Assembly (NCBI GenBank): GCA_002104945.1
Contig: MCFH01000001.1
Location: forward strand, 186,001-250,000
Origin: Piromyces finnis
Taxonomy: Eukaryota > Neocallimastigomycota > Neocallimastigomycetes > Neocallimastigales > Neocallimastigaceae
Direction: 5' to 3'
Length of the DNA: 64,000 nucleotides
Positions within the stretch are counted from its first letter, which is position 1, and every line of letters begins with the position of its first letter. Below are positions 24,823 to 48,180 of this stretch, piece by piece. The position numbers and the translations under genes were made by a program. The notes beneath the pieces were generated by a model. It ran no database searches. It was not told the origin of the DNA and was given only the letters and a program-made list of their open reading frames with translations.

Positions 24823-25437
24823 TTAACGGTATCTGCGAAGGGAGGTAGTATTTTGCTTCTTCCAGGTAGCTCTTCTTCCGGAACCAGAAGTGTTGTTGTA
24901 TCTGTGACCCTTTTGGTGACCTCTGGACTTCTTACCAGTAGCAGTAAGACCACGAGCTTCACGGTGCTTGTGAACTGGGTTAACAATCCAGTTGATACGA
25001 GCATCACGACGGATAGCCTTGTGGGATGGATCGACAAGGATAACTTCGTAGTACTTGTAGGTAGAGTCTTCGTTGACCCAGTAGGAGTTTAAGACACGAA
25101 GGTTACCGCACTTACGGGCAACACGTTCTTCAGCAGTAGCTCTGGAAGCACGTTGGTACTTAAGTTCAGCAATACCTTGGTGAACTGGCTTACCGTAAAC
25201 AATACCCTTTGGGTTTGGTCTCTTACGACCACCACGGCGGACACGAATACGGTAGATAACGTAACCTTGCTTAGCCTTGTAACCGAGACGACGGGCCTTG
25301 TCTGGACGAGATGGACGGCTGGCACGGTGGATAACGTTTAATTGTCTGTATTCCCAGCTTCTGATTCTACCAAGGAATCCGAGAACATCGGATTGCTTTC
25401 TTTTGTATAATTCTTCAATATATTTGTAAGCACCCAT
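24823..25437 (-). CDS. RPL15: 60S ribosomal protein eL15 (L15e)
   Basis: A single-exon gene of 204 residues, the normal length for eL15, a large-subunit protein that packs against 28S rRNA. The start [18 protein letters not shown], the internal [20 protein letters not shown] and [18 protein letters not shown], and the basic end [12 protein letters not shown] are family hallmarks. The gene is much richer in G+C than its surroundings and uses a narrow codon set (CGT, AAG, GGT, ACC), as expected for a very highly expressed gene. The open frames antisense or shifted within it are shadows. Confidence 0.98.
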   Translation of the reverse strand: MGAYKYIEELYKRKQSDVLGFLGRIRSWEYRQLNVIHRASRPSRPDKARRLGYKAKQGYVIYRIRVRRGGRKRPNPKGIVYGKPVHQGIAELKYQRASRATAEERVARKCGNLRVLNSYWVNEDSTYKYYEVILVDPSHKAIRRDARINWIVNPVHKHREARGLTATGKKSRGHQKGHRYNNTSGSGRRATWKKQNTTSLRRYR

Positions 25438-27867
25438 GTTTTATGCTTTAAAATATATATTTATAACATTATATATTAGTTATTCATCCATTTTTCATTA
25501 TATACTTAATTATAATTATAAATTCATTACAGAAAATTTATTTTTATTATTAAAGCATATTTATTCTATTAAATTTATAATCTACACTAATAACATTCTA
25601 CTTTCTTTTTTATTATTTTAAAATATTTCATCCATTCACCTTTAAATAATTATATGACACCCTTTATTTATATTTTTTATTTATATTATAAATAATTATT
25701 ACACCTTTTATTAATTACATTTTTTATTTATTTCATAACTTTACAATTCACATTCTTTTATTTATTTCCATATTATTAATAAAAATTATTTTTTTAAACA
25801 AAAACATTAGACAATATTAATAAAATCAAAATCAACATTTTACCTAAATAGTTGTATAATAGGGCACAACTTTTTAAAAGAGAAGGATTAAAATGGTATA
25901 TACAAATTACACTAATTTTATTACATTGAGATGGCTTAAAAATTATAGAAATACGATTGGTTAATATTTGTTTTGATATATTTTATAATATATTACAATA
26001 AAATCATAATATATGTAAATAAATTGAATCATGATCTCACGTTATTTAAAAATATTATGTAATAGATACATAAAGTATTATATTGTTTTAACCCTTTCAA
26101 TATAAATTTGTTTATTTAATAGTATTCTATATAAAAATTTTTCCATATTTTATGGAAAAATATAATAAAGATTTATATTTCTTTAAACTATTTTAGTACT
26201 TTAAAAAAAAATATTTAAGTAGTTTTTTAAAAAAATATATATATATAAATTAAACTCTATACAATAAATGTATATTATATATGAATATTTATATTTACTA
26301 ATATTAGAAAGGAAATTTTATATTTACTAATATTAGAAAGGAAATTTAAATAAGTTTAAAATAAACAAATAGTAACAATATTTTATTAATTATAATAATA
26401 ATTTACTAATTTACTTTTTTCCTTTTTTTAAACAATTTTTTAGTATAAATTCTACCTTTATAAATAATGGTTACACAAGTTTGTAAATTCAGAATTAAAG
26501 AAATTAATTATAAAACAAAATTTCCTTTGCGATTTCTGTAGTTGTTAGTGAAATGAAACGTTTTCAAAAAAGAAGGTAATTATTATAATTATTCAAAGGA
26601 CTTTACAGACCTTGCTATCTAAATTATTCTATTTTTTTATAAACTTATATAATTCAAAAAAAAAAAAAAATATGCTTTATATTGACCTTTTTACTTTTAT
26701 TTAATTTTTTTCTTTATAACAAATCTAATGGAAGATTTTATGTCTATATGGTCTATATGTAGGATATCATTTATAGTTTGTATTATTTATAATAGCATTT
26801 GATTAATGTATAAAAGTGAGTTTTATATAATTCAATTTATAATTTCTATAATTTTTTTTTTTAATGGGTATCATTCATTAGTTTATTATTTTATGTAAAA
26901 GTACTATTTTTAAATCTTTTATATAAAGTTAAAAATGTTTAAATACTTTAAACTATATATTGTTTGTTAATAATGAAAAAAATAAATAGTATAAAGTAAA
27001 TTAGAAATTTAAGCTATTTCTGGTTCATGATGATGACGATGATGATGATGACGATGAGAATGAAAGTGTGAATAAGACCTTGTTCTAAAGAATGTTTGCT
27101 TAAAAGGTTAGATTAAATTACCAATGGATCTATAGAATTATAAATAAATATTAAAAATCATAATAATCTATTTGTCAATATATAATTATAATTATATTAA
27201 AATCCTCATAATTTATTAGGCCTTTTTTTATGATTAATTTCTTTATTTAGTAGGTGGTGAAATGACATGCTAAATATAATATTAATTTAATTATATATAT
27301 TATATATTAAAAAATGATATAGTATTTATATAATAATGATAAATTTATTTTAATTGCCTTTATACATATTGCTAATATATGTTAATTATAAAATATAAAA
27401 CATTTATAATATATTAGAGTATAAATAAAATTTCAATAGAAAAAAGTTTAACGGTAGTTTTGAATCAACCATAAAACAATCAAGAAATTAATTACAAAAA
27501 ATAAATTAAAAATTATTTAATCATAAATTTAATTATAATAATAGTATATTAACCAATAAATTATCAATATATTTTATTTTGTACTGTCCAATATATCATC
27601 AGCATTATAACTAAGATAATTGATAAATGAATGAATAGATTAAATAAATTCTAATAATATGCAAATCAATAATAATTAAATACCAAATTCAATTATTTTT
27701 AACCATAAATTATAGGAAAGGGAATCATCACCAAGGCATATAAATTTTGCATAAAAAGAATTTTTTTTTCTTTTTTTTTTTTTTTTAAATTGTATATTTT
27801 AATTTTAAAAAATAATAAATATTTTTTTATTGTTATATATCAAATAATAGATAATCTATAAAAGAAA
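25438..27867. other. A+T-rich region between divergent eL15 and transgelin genes
   Basis: The two genes are transcribed away from each other, so both promoters lie here. A 29-bp tandem duplication occurs at 26290-26347. A short GAT-rich stretch (gatgatgacgatgatgatgatgacg-type triplets, 27028-27060) stands out but has no open frame. No RNA gene was recognised. Confidence 0.6.
26290..26347. repeat. 29-bp tandem duplication
   Basis: Two adjacent near-identical copies containing tactaatattagaaaggaaa. No coding role is visible. Confidence 0.85.
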
Positions 27868-29265
27868 ATGTCTGTTACTAGTTTAGATCAAGATTTAGGT
27901 AATATAATATAAAGAATATATATAAAATAAAATAAAATAAATATTTATTATCAATAAGAAAAAAAAAAGTAAATAAATCAAAGAAATATAATTAAAATAG
28001 AAAAGTAAATACAATGAGAAATAAAAAAAAAGTACTTATTATTAAATAAGAAAAGAGTTAAAATAAACAATATTACGAGGGATAGAAATATTTTATATAA
28101 TGAAAACTTTTTTTTTTTTTTTTCCTTTTTTATAGTGAAATAATATTATTCTAAAAAGTATGGTGTTAACTTTTATTTTTATTTAATAGCCAAGAAACGT
28201 GCTGATAAGTATGATGACGATAATGAAAGAGAAGTTCGTGAATGGATTTCTGGAATTATCGGAGAAGAACTTCCAGCTGACAAAAGTTTTCATGAAATTT
28301 TAAAGAATGGTGTTATTTTATGCAAGTAAGTTGATGGACAGATAAATAATGTTATCAAATATTAGATATGATTATTATTTAATACTGCTGGTAATAACAT
28401 TAACATTAATAAAACAATAATATAAAAATAATTTAAAATATATATTTTACAAAAGGCTCGCTAATAAGATTGAACCAGGAACCATTAGAAAGATTAATGC
28501 TTCCAAAATGCCATTTATGCAAGTATGTAAAAATTAAATTAGCGTTAAAATATTTATAAATTTCTTATAATATTTATTATTATTGATTATTAAAAAAAGA
28601 TGGAAAACATTTCTGCTTACCTTAACGCCTTAAATAAATTTGGTGTTCCAGCTCATGAAACTTTCCAAACTATTGATTTATTCGAAGTAATATAAATAGA
28701 TATATTTTTAATAATTATTTTGTTTTCAATATAATTATTTACTAATAATAAAAATATTTTATTCATTATAATTATTATAATATAATTTCGTAATAATAAT
28801 AATCGTAGAACAAGAATATGCTTCAAGTAAGTGGATACATAGCATTATACATTTAGTAATATTTTTAAATATATAATTAACTAAATCAATTTACTATTCA
28901 TTTCTGAATAATTAAAATAATTAGGTTTTAAACTCATTCTTTGCTCTTTCAAGAACCCTTAATGACAAGGGTGGTTATGATAACATTCCATTAATTGGTC
29001 CAAAGTTAGCCAAAAGTAGAGTAAGTATTTTTTAGAGAATAGATTTTATAAAATTTAAATGATAGTTGTAATAATCTGTTTTTTTTTTTAATAAAAAAAT
29101 AAGGAATGTTCCTTCACCGAAGAACAACTTAGAGAAGGTTTATTCATTGCTGGTAAATACTCACAAGGTTATACTGGTGGTAGTAGTCAAAGTGGTATGT
29201 CTTTTGGTAATAGACGTGAAATTACATACAACAACCCATTTGACAAGGACAAGGAATCAAAGTAA
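27868..29265 (+). CDS. Transgelin/calponin-family actin-bundling protein, seven exons
   Basis: Small calponin-homology proteins such as yeast Scp1 and transgelin cross-link actin filaments. Exons: 27868-27898, 28190-28325, 28456-28522, 28600-28686, 28809-28826, 28925-29020, 29104-29265, giving 198 residues, close to the family length. All introns are GT-AG. The single CH domain runs about residues 14-135, with EVREWISGIIGEELP, FHEILKNGVILCKLANKI, MENISAYLNALNKFGVP and FQTIDLFENKNMLQVL. A calponin-like repeat (GMSFGNRREI) follows near the C-terminus. Exon 5 is a microexon of 18 bases coding NKNMLQ. The gene shares no regulation signal with its neighbours that I can see. Confidence 0.95.
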
Positions 29266-31053
29266 ACTTAAAGATAATATATATATATATCGTTCAATTC
29301 AAATAAAAGAATTTTCAATATTTAATATTTAATTAGTTGAAAAATTAACAATTAAATATTAAGCTTATAATATTCCCTCTTAAATTTAAAGTAATATTCT
29401 AATATATCATATTTTGCTAATAATAAAGTAATTTATATATATTAGAATATATTAAAATCAAAAATAACCATAGATGTTTATATAAATAATAGAACAACAA
29501 CCACAAAAGTTAATAAAAATAATTAAAATGTAAAAATTGAAAATAATAAAAAATTATTATTAAAAAAAAAGTTGAATAAGGAAAAAGATGTATTTTTTTT
29601 TTTTTTTGCATACTTTTAACATGGAGCCCTTTTTACTTTTATTAGTATTTTTTTTTCAAGTTAACTTTTACTTTTTACTTTGATAATGCTTTTTTTTTTT
29701 TTTTTTTTTTAGTTAAAGCTTTGTCCAAATTGTTGATAATGAAAATTATTTTACATTTTTTTTTGTGTGTGATAGTAAATATTATTTTAATTGATATTTG
29801 TTTCAAGTAATGTATTAAATTTTAAAAATTTATATTAAATCAATATTTTAATATATTTTTAATCTATTTATTCAAAATATAATTAATTACCTTTTGAATT
29901 GGAGACAATTATGGTTGAAAAAAAAATCATTTTTTAATATATTTTTTTTTCTCTTTTTAGTAATTTGCATATTAATCATGCTTAAAGGGATGGACAACAT
30001 CAGTAATAAGAGGAGGTAAAAATCCATTTGAAATAATAATATAATTAATATAAAGTATATAAACTCTTTGACTTTTTCCCTTCTATTATTTTTATAAACA
30101 GAAGAATATATGAGAAAGAAAAAAGTTAAATATCATATAATAACTAAACTAATAATAATATTCGAATTATTAAATAATTTGATTTAAAAAATAAAAAAAA
30201 AAAAAAAAGAAAAAAGGAAAAATAATATTAACAACAATAACATTAATATTACTAAAAAGAATGATTATTTTATTTTTTCCAATATAACTACAGTATTATT
30301 TTTAATATAAAAAAGCTTTTTTTTTTTATTGATTATTAATTTTTATAGTTTTAAAATTATCCATTAAAGTTTTTTTTTTTTTTTTTTTTCTTAAATAATA
30401 ATTATGGTTAAAAACTTGATTTTATATTGAGTTAAAATTTAAATAACAATTTAAATATTATTGTTTAAAGTTAAAAATTTTTATATAAGTGAGAATATAA
30501 TTTTATATAAATACATTTAAAACCATTTTTATTATTTTTATTTATATTTTTAATTACCAATGTTTTTGGTAGTGAAATAATCATATTGCCTTTTTAATTA
30601 AATAGGATTTGTAAATTTAATTATTATTTTTAGTTTATCTTTTTAGCTAAAGTTTATTTTTATATATTTTATGATTTATATATTTTCTTTTTTTTTTTTC
30701 TATTTCCATTTTATTTTGGTAATCATTTTTATTTTTTGGTAAAAAATATATATATATATATATATATTATATATTTTATATTCTGATGTTGTTCAAGTAA
30801 AAAAGTATATAAATAAAAAAGCAACCATATTTAATAGTGTTTAATAGTAATATATATATATATAAATATTAAAAAAAGATAAAGAAAATTTTAATATTAA
30901 TAGATCTATGTATTTATATATTTATAAATGCAACATATATAATACATACAATATATATAATATATAGTTTTAAAAAGATAGTTCGGCAGTTTTTTCTTTT
31001 TTCATCATTATTCTTTTTTTTTTCTTCTTTTTTTTTATAATTTTTTTGGAATA
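29266..31053. other. A+T-rich intergenic region
   Basis: About 1.8 kb of homopolymer-rich sequence, including (TA)n near 30746-30768. It separates the transgelin gene from receptor gene 1 (same strand). No gene or RNA was recognised. Confidence 0.65.
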
Positions 31054-34103
<3,050 letters not shown>

Positions 34104-34898
34104 TTGTTTTATATCAAATTATCTCCCTATTTATTTATTTATTTATTTATTACGATATATATTTTTTTAATATTTATTCTTTTTAATGAAAAATGTACCT
34201 TTTTTTTTTATTATTATATATAGAAAGAAATATAAATCAAAGCTAGTATTATTATACCATGGTTTCAATTTTTTTTTTATATATATATTTCATGTATTGA
34301 TTAGTTATTATTACGTTATGTCTGATTGTATATAAATAATAAAAATATATATTTAATAATAATAATAATATAAATATATAAAACTTATCAAAATTGAAAA
34401 TTTTTTATTACTAATAATATCTTGAAATAAAAAAAAAAAAAAAAAAAAAAAAAAAACTTAATTATTTCGAATTTACTTGAACATTGTCAAAGCATTTTAT
34501 AATTATTTGAACATAATCATTAATAATAATGCTGTTTATATATTTATTTTTAAACTTGTTATATAAAGCATTATGTGTAAATATTACGATATATAAATAA
34601 TAATATAGAAATTAAAAATTAAATAATAGCAATTTAATAATTTAATAATAAAAATATATAAGATAAATTACTTTCTCATTTTAATTGTTTTGTTTTATTA
34701 TTATTATTTTACTTATTTATTTATTTTTTTGTACTTTTTATTATTATATTTGTTTAAAAATTTAAATAAAGAAAAATATATACATAAAATTTAATATCAT
34801 GATTATTTATTACAAAAAAAAAAAAAAAGTTAAATATTTAATTTAAGAAAAGAAATATATTTAGGTATATTTAGATTATTCTTTTTATAATTTATTTT
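34104..34898. other. A+T-rich spacer between convergent receptor gene 1 and GNAT genes
   Basis: The genes on both sides end here, so it should contain two 3' UTRs. It has an A-run at 34429-34456 and no other feature. Confidence 0.6.
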
Positions 34899-35711
34899 TT
34901 AAAATCCCGATATATAATAATGACTTATTTGATATTCATTGATTGTTTTCGTAAATTTCGTAATTCTTACTCTTTGATTATTTTTATCGAATATACATAT
35001 CATTGGTTGGTTGTTTTTTTTAAAGTAAATTCCATAGAGTTTATCATTATTCTTATTTTTATATTCTACAATATCCCCATTGTATAAAATGTTTTCCTGA
35101 CCATTATAATAATTTTCCAAATTAAATTCCAACATTTCATTTTTCTTGATATAGTTATTGAGTTGTGCAAGTAAATTGTCATTCCAAACTTGATTAAAAG
35201 ATTTAATATCTTTTACGTATAAGTAACGATTTAAACCTCCATATTTTTTTACTTCCATTTCAAATTTATAAGAGGATTTTTCTATATTACTTAAACTATA
35301 TTTATTATCAGGTGAAACAGTTGTACATAATTTTGTATATCCATTTTCATAGGCATATCGCTCTAAAATCCACATTAGATTTATTTGTAAATGCATTCCT
35401 CTATACTTGTCTTTAACCATGACTAATTTGAAATTTGCACATACGTCATTATCATCTTTTTTTATATTAATACTTAAATCTTCTGCCGTTCCCTTTTCAT
35501 CAACAAATATTGAAAGTGCTATAAGACTATTATTATGATATACACCAAGAGTTAAATTTGGTTCTTTTACACAATGAATAAACATTTCTTTAGTATTACA
35601 TCTTAAAACACTTTTATCTACCAAATGGTCTATAACATCTTTTTGTAAACTTAAAATATCATCCACATCTGTCTCTGTACATTTTTTAATAAATAATTCT
35701 TTATTTAACAT
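34899..35711 (-). CDS. GNAT-family acetyltransferase
   Basis: A single-exon gene of 270 residues. The N-terminal half fits a GNAT fold: KKCTETDVDDILSLQKDV (first strand and helix), an acidic beta-strand region with a FKLVMVKDKYRGMHLQINLM acetyl-CoA loop (motif A, R/K-x-x-G-x at KYRGMH), and a following helix and strand ERYAYENGYTKLCTTVSP with PDN. The C-terminal part (about 175-270) has no recognised motif. The substrate cannot be predicted. The intron-free structure, among intron-rich neighbours, and resemblance to bacterial stand-alone GNATs suggest horizontal acquisition (inference). It lies between the inverted receptor pair and is divergent from the CE4 gene. Confidence 0.78.
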   Translation of the reverse strand: MLNKELFIKKCTETDVDDILSLQKDVIDHLVDKSVLRCNTKEMFIHCVKEPNLTLGVYHNNSLIALSIFVDEKGTAEDLSINIKKDDNDVCANFKLVMVKDKYRGMHLQINLMWILERYAYENGYTKLCTTVSPDNKYSLSNIEKSSYKFEMEVKKYGGLNRYLYVKDIKSFNQVWNDNLLAQLNNYIKKNEMLEFNLENYYNGQENILYNGDIVEYKNKNNDKLYGIYFKKNNQPMICIFDKNNQRVRITKFTKTINEYQISHYYISGF

Positions 35712-36164
35712 TTTTTTTTTATATATATTTAATATCCTATATTCTCTATTTTTAAAGTTTGGTTGTTTTTTTTTTAAAAAAAATAATAAAGTACATTAAA
35801 AATAGAAATAAATAATTAAATGTATATTTTATTTAATGTATCTACATGATTAATGTAATAAATTTTTGTATTAAATTTTTAAAAGAAAATCTTCATTATT
35901 ATTGTAACTATAAAATCTATTATACACCTTCTATGGTAGATTTATAATGGAATTATAAACCCTTTCAATTATATTTTATTCTTTTAAATAAATTACAAGT
36001 ATTTAATATAATTTCTTTGAATTTTTTTTTCTTTTAAATTGACAATTGTGAATAATCCATAGCTGCTATAATTGTTATAATGCTAATTTGATTATTATAA
36101 ATTTTTTTTTATAATTGGCAATTTTTATTAATAACCACTATTAAATAATAAAAGTAATTATTTA

Positions 36165-36192
36165 ATACTACTACTACTACTACTACTACTAC

Positions 36193-36235
<43 letters not shown>

Positions 36236-36273
36236 TAGAGTAATAATAATAATAATACTAATACTACTACTAC

Positions 36274-36364
<91 letters not shown>

Positions 36365-36368
36365 TAGA

Positions 36369-36404
<36 letters not shown>

Positions 36405-36424
36405 TTAATAATAATAATAATAAC
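36165..36424. repeat. Compound (ACT)n/(AAT)n microsatellite
   Basis: Runs of ACT and AAT triplets alternate. Twice an AAT run is closed by taattagag and starts again, so a larger unit seems to have been copied inside the array. Confidence 0.92.
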
Positions 36425-37089
36425 GCCACCTGTAAATATATTTGGTATAAACTTGTTATTAAAAAATTTTATGAATTCTTAGATTCAGTATCACTCATAA
36501 ACCAGCCTGTTTTATATATGACGAGAATGATTCCATTCTACAAAATATATATATTAATTATATCTTATTTATAAAATAAATCAGTATCATGTCATTCAAA
36601 GTTGCTTCGTTAAATAATTACTTTTCTTTTTATTTCTTGTATCTTTCTACAACGACTTTTTTCTTCTTTAGTTACACACCATCAATTCTTTTCCTTCTTT
36701 AATATATTATAAATATAATTATTATATTTCATATTCAATAGAAAAATTAAAATTTTAATATAAATTTAATATATTAAATACCCGCAAAAACGTTTTTTTT
36801 TTTTATAATTCCAAATTTTATTTATTTTTATTAATAATTAAAATTTATAAATTTAATGTTTCACGAAAATTAATATATATTAAAGTTTATGATTATATTT
36901 AATAATTAATTATTAAATAATTTTATTGGTGAATATAAAATATTATTATTATTAATTAATAGTAATACACAATCAATATAAATGAATCATGGTAAAAAAA
37001 ATGAAAAAAACTTTGAAAAATAAACGAATAATACGATTAAATAAATATTAATAATTATTAATGATGAACTAAACAAGAGCATAATAATA

Positions 37090-37121
37090 GTGTGTGTGTG
37101 GAACACACTTTCTATATAAAT
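37090..37121 (+). promoter_or_regulatory. Hairpin and TATA-like stretch upstream of the CE4 gene
   Basis: A short perfect inverted repeat, gtgtgt-gga-acacac, is followed by tatataaat about 270 bases before the CE4 start. It stands out from the surrounding A+T background, but TATA-like strings are common in such DNA. The call is tentative. Confidence 0.25.
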
Positions 37122-37259
37122 ACTAGGTGAAATTCCCATCTTCAAGGTATTTTAAACTTTTTATCAAAAAATCACAAATTTCAAATTGTAAACTATTCTT
37201 TTTTGAAATATAAAAAAATTATACCTATTATTTATAAAAAATAAAACTAAATAAAAATA

Positions 37260-37294
<35 letters not shown>

Positions 37295-37390
37295 TATTAA
37301 TATCAATATTATTAACGCTAACAACTAATAATAATAAATTAAAAAAAAAAAATAAAAAAAACATTATATATAATAATTACATTTTACAAA

Positions 37391-38601
37391 ATGAAAAGTT
37401 TTTTAAAACTAGCTACAATTTCTTTATTAACTTCCCAATGTTTTGGTAATGCAGCGGTTAAAAATAATGCAAAAAATACAGGTACATTAGCTACAGTATA
37501 TACTGAATGTAAAAAACCAGGTCAATTTGTATTAACATGTAAGTTCTAAATTATTATTATAAAAAAAATGTATATATATATATATATGACTTTTAATTTT
37601 TATAATAAATAAATGAAAAATATAATTTAATAATATATAAAAATAATACATTAATTATGATTATTATGTTGATGGGAATAGTTGATGATGGACCAAATGC
37701 TGGTACAACAGAAAGAGCCCTTAATGTCTTAAAAAAAAATGGTATTATTGGTACTTTCTTTGTAAACTCTGCTAATTATGTAGATCTTGTAAATAGTGTC
37801 GAGGCACGTAACATCGTTAAGCGTGCATATGAAGAAGGTCATGATATTGGTTCACATACCTATCAACATAAAGATTTATTTTTAGCAATGGAAGAAGGTT
37901 CATTAGAAATTAATGTTGATAAAAATAATGAAGTCATAAGTAGTATTATTGGACGTACTCCAGTTTTCTTTAGACCACCATTAGGTAATGGTGGTTTCAC
38001 TAAGGAATATTGTACAGCAATGAATATTCCATATGATATGAGAACTGAACAAGTACGTCAATATCTTGGTGAACGAGGTATGAAAGTTATAATGTGGAAT
38101 GCTGATACTCAAGATTGGAATAATAAAGGTAATGTTCAAAATTCCATTAATGAATTAGCAAAATCACTTAATGCTATTGGTAAAAGTCCTCAAAATAGTA
38201 GTTTTATTACTTTGATTCACGATGTTCATGACTACTCTGTTGATGTAATCCTTCAACAAGTTATTGATTATGTAAAACAAAATGGATATCAAATTGTTTC
38301 ACTTGCCGAATGTATTGGTGAAGCACCATATCTTGATGGTTACAATCCAAATCAATCTACTGCAAATCAATCTACTAATACTGGTGCTACTACTGGAACT
38401 ATGCCAACCGTTAATTCAAATATTAACACTGAACCCGGTATGAATATGAATGTTGGTAATACCAATACAGCAACATCAACTCTTAATTCAAATTCATCTT
38501 TAGGTAAACCTATTGATCTTGAATCAGCATCAATTAAAAATTTTATTAATTCTATTTTTACAGTAATTTTCCTTGCTTTATTAAATACATTATTATATTA
38601 G
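37391..38601 (+). CDS. CE4 polysaccharide (chitin) deacetylase, secreted and GPI-anchored
   Basis: It would remove N-acetyl groups from chitin or a similar polymer at the cell surface. Exons 37391-37538 and 37682-38601 give 355 residues. The N-terminal MKSFLKLATISLLTSQCFG is a signal peptide. All CE4 motifs are present: TFDDGP (about residue 49, built across the intron), HTYQH (about 107), RPPLGNGG (about 147), MWNADTQDW, and LIHDVH (about 227). The metal triad Asp-His-His is therefore intact. A Ser/Thr/Asn-rich linker (about 250-330) leads to a hydrophobic C-terminal tail, FINSIFTVIFLALLNTLLY, as in GPI-anchored fungal wall enzymes. The apparent start at 37657 lies in the intron and is wrong. 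Peptidoglycan or xylan are other possible substrates. Confidence 0.93.
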
Positions 38602-39489
38602 ATTGTTTATATATAAATAGAAAAAAAAAATCCATATCATTATAATAAATATAAAGAAATTTAACCTCTATTGAATTAAAAAAAAATTACTAATAACTTT
38701 TAAATAAAATATTAAATTAATAAAAACATATATATTATTTATCATAAAAAAAAAACTATTAAAAAAATTTTTTTAAACTTCTCATTTTAATAATATATTA
38801 TTGAGCTATAACATTAATTCTAGAATAAAGAAAAATAAATTATTACTTGTTGTAACATCACTTTTTTCTAAATTTTAAAAGATTTCTTTTAAGAAGGAAA
38901 TAAGACATAGATATTATAAAATCAATGATATTATTTAATATTTTTATAAAAATATTATTAATAATATTATATATATATATACTTTTTCTTTTCTCATAAT
39001 AGATATTAGTTGAAATAGAAGTCTTTGAAAAAATATTGATTTAAATATTAATTTTTTATTTACTTTAATATTTTTTACATTTTATATAATCTACAATCTA
39101 CCTTTTAAAAGTTTAATTTCATATATAAAAAAAAAAAAAAAAGAAATGAAATAAAAAATATTATATATACATATATAGATTTTTCTAAAGCAAAACAATA
39201 GTAAATTATAATATATTTTATAAATATATTTTATATTTAAATAAAGAGGGGTTTTTTTGATTATTAGGTTCTTTTTGATTATTAGTTTTATTGTTTTTTT
39301 TTGTTTGTTTGTTTGTTTGTGTGTGTGTGTTTATTGTTGCCAATAAATTATAATGATATATTGAAAAAAAAAAAAAAGAAATGCAAAGTATAAATCATCA
39401 ATAGAGGTATCAATTATTTTTTTTTTCTGTTTTTTTTTTTTTATTTGTTTTTTGTATATTATTGTTATTATAGGTTTATCTCTTCATAT
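38602..39489. other. A+T-rich spacer between convergent CE4 and receptor gene 2
   Basis: Two 3' UTRs are expected here. It contains a (TTTG)n(TG)n run at 39300-39331 and homopolymers. No gene was recognised. Confidence 0.6.
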
Positions 39490-46805
<7,316 letters not shown>

Positions 46806-48180
46806 TTTAGAGTTATTTTTAAATTTTTAATTGAAAATGAAAATATTAAAAGTCTAGCTTTATTATAATTGTTGTTTTTTGAACGCAAAACAAAGGTATT
46901 TTTTATTTTAAATACTAATAGTGCTAATTTTTTTTTTTTTTTTTTTTAATTTCTTTTTATAAGCTTCTTTTAAAACTTTATATTTTTTTTTTCTTTCAAT
47001 CTTTAATTTTTATTTCCTAAAATAAATAGGCAACAACATAAATTTTTGAATTAACAATTCAATTGAACAATAATTTGTTATAAAATGAAACAATTCCTAA
47101 AGGTATGAAATCAAATTTCAGATTAACGAGAAATAATTTTTAGATTAGCTTTTCTTTTATTTTTTTTTCCTTCTTTATAAGTATATGTGTATATTTCGTT
47201 TATTATTATCCTTTTCAATATTTTTTAGCGTTATTATTAGTGCTTTTTTTTTCTTTCTTTTTACAGTTTTTACTAGTTAAAAATTGTCAATTATTAATTT
47301 TAATTAAAAAAAAATACAAAAATAAAAATTAAAATTTTATTATTAAAATAATAAAAAATATTAATTAAAAATATTTCCTTTTTTATTTTTAAAGAATCCA
47401 GAAAAAAAATTAAATTTTTCGAAGACGTTAAAAACTTTTTTCTTTACCAAACTATATTAGTTTTACATTTACGTACACACTAACACTACTTTTCAGAAAT
47501 AGATGATTATTTAACACACTATTTTTAGACTACTGCGCAATAAATAACTTTTTATATAATTTTATATATTTTTACTATTAATAAAATTTTAAAAATAATA
47601 ATTATGCCTATACTATGAACAAAGCATAAACCTTAATGCCTAGTTTTTAAAAGATTTTTAACTTTTAATTATTTATTATTAAGAAATATATTTAAAAAAG
47701 GTAGGTAATCCTCATTCTTTTATTTACCTTTTTATTCTTTAATAATACTAATGAAAAAAAAAAAAAAAAAAGTAATAATATGATTACGAATATCCTTAAA
47801 TCATAACTTATGAACACCTTTTTTTTAAATAATAATAAAATATATAATACATAATTTCTTTTTAATTATACCAAACAATATAAATTCATTATAATATTTC
47901 AAATAATAACATATCCATTATTTTAAATTTATGTATTTTCTTTAATAATTACTAATATTGTTTTATTTTTATTGTTGCATTAATATAATTATTGTATAAA
48001 AAAAAAGGTTAGTGAACCAAAAAAAAGGAATAATTATATTTTATAGCTTTTTTTCATACCACCTAACTATAAAATAATTATTATTAATAAAAAGTAGATG
48101 AATATATTAGTACATTAAAAGAATAAACATTTTATATATATTCAACCTACTAATACTAACTATTTATGTATTACTATTAC

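Larger units (their letters stand above)
35712..37390. other. Divergent intergenic region with a compound microsatellite
   Basis: It separates the GNAT gene (minus) from the CE4 gene (plus), so both promoters lie here. It holds the microsatellite at 36165-36424. A block of higher complexity at about 36425-36700 has no open frame. A small hairpin and a TATA-like stretch lie at 37090-37121. Confidence 0.6.

Noticed and set aside
24853-25341. Several 60-100 codon frames overlapping the eL15 gene
   Set aside because: They are shifted or antisense shadows of a highly biased coding sequence.
37657-37681. Start codon of the CE4 gene at 37657
   Set aside because: It lies in the intron. Using the upstream exon gives a signal peptide and completes the TFDDGP motif.
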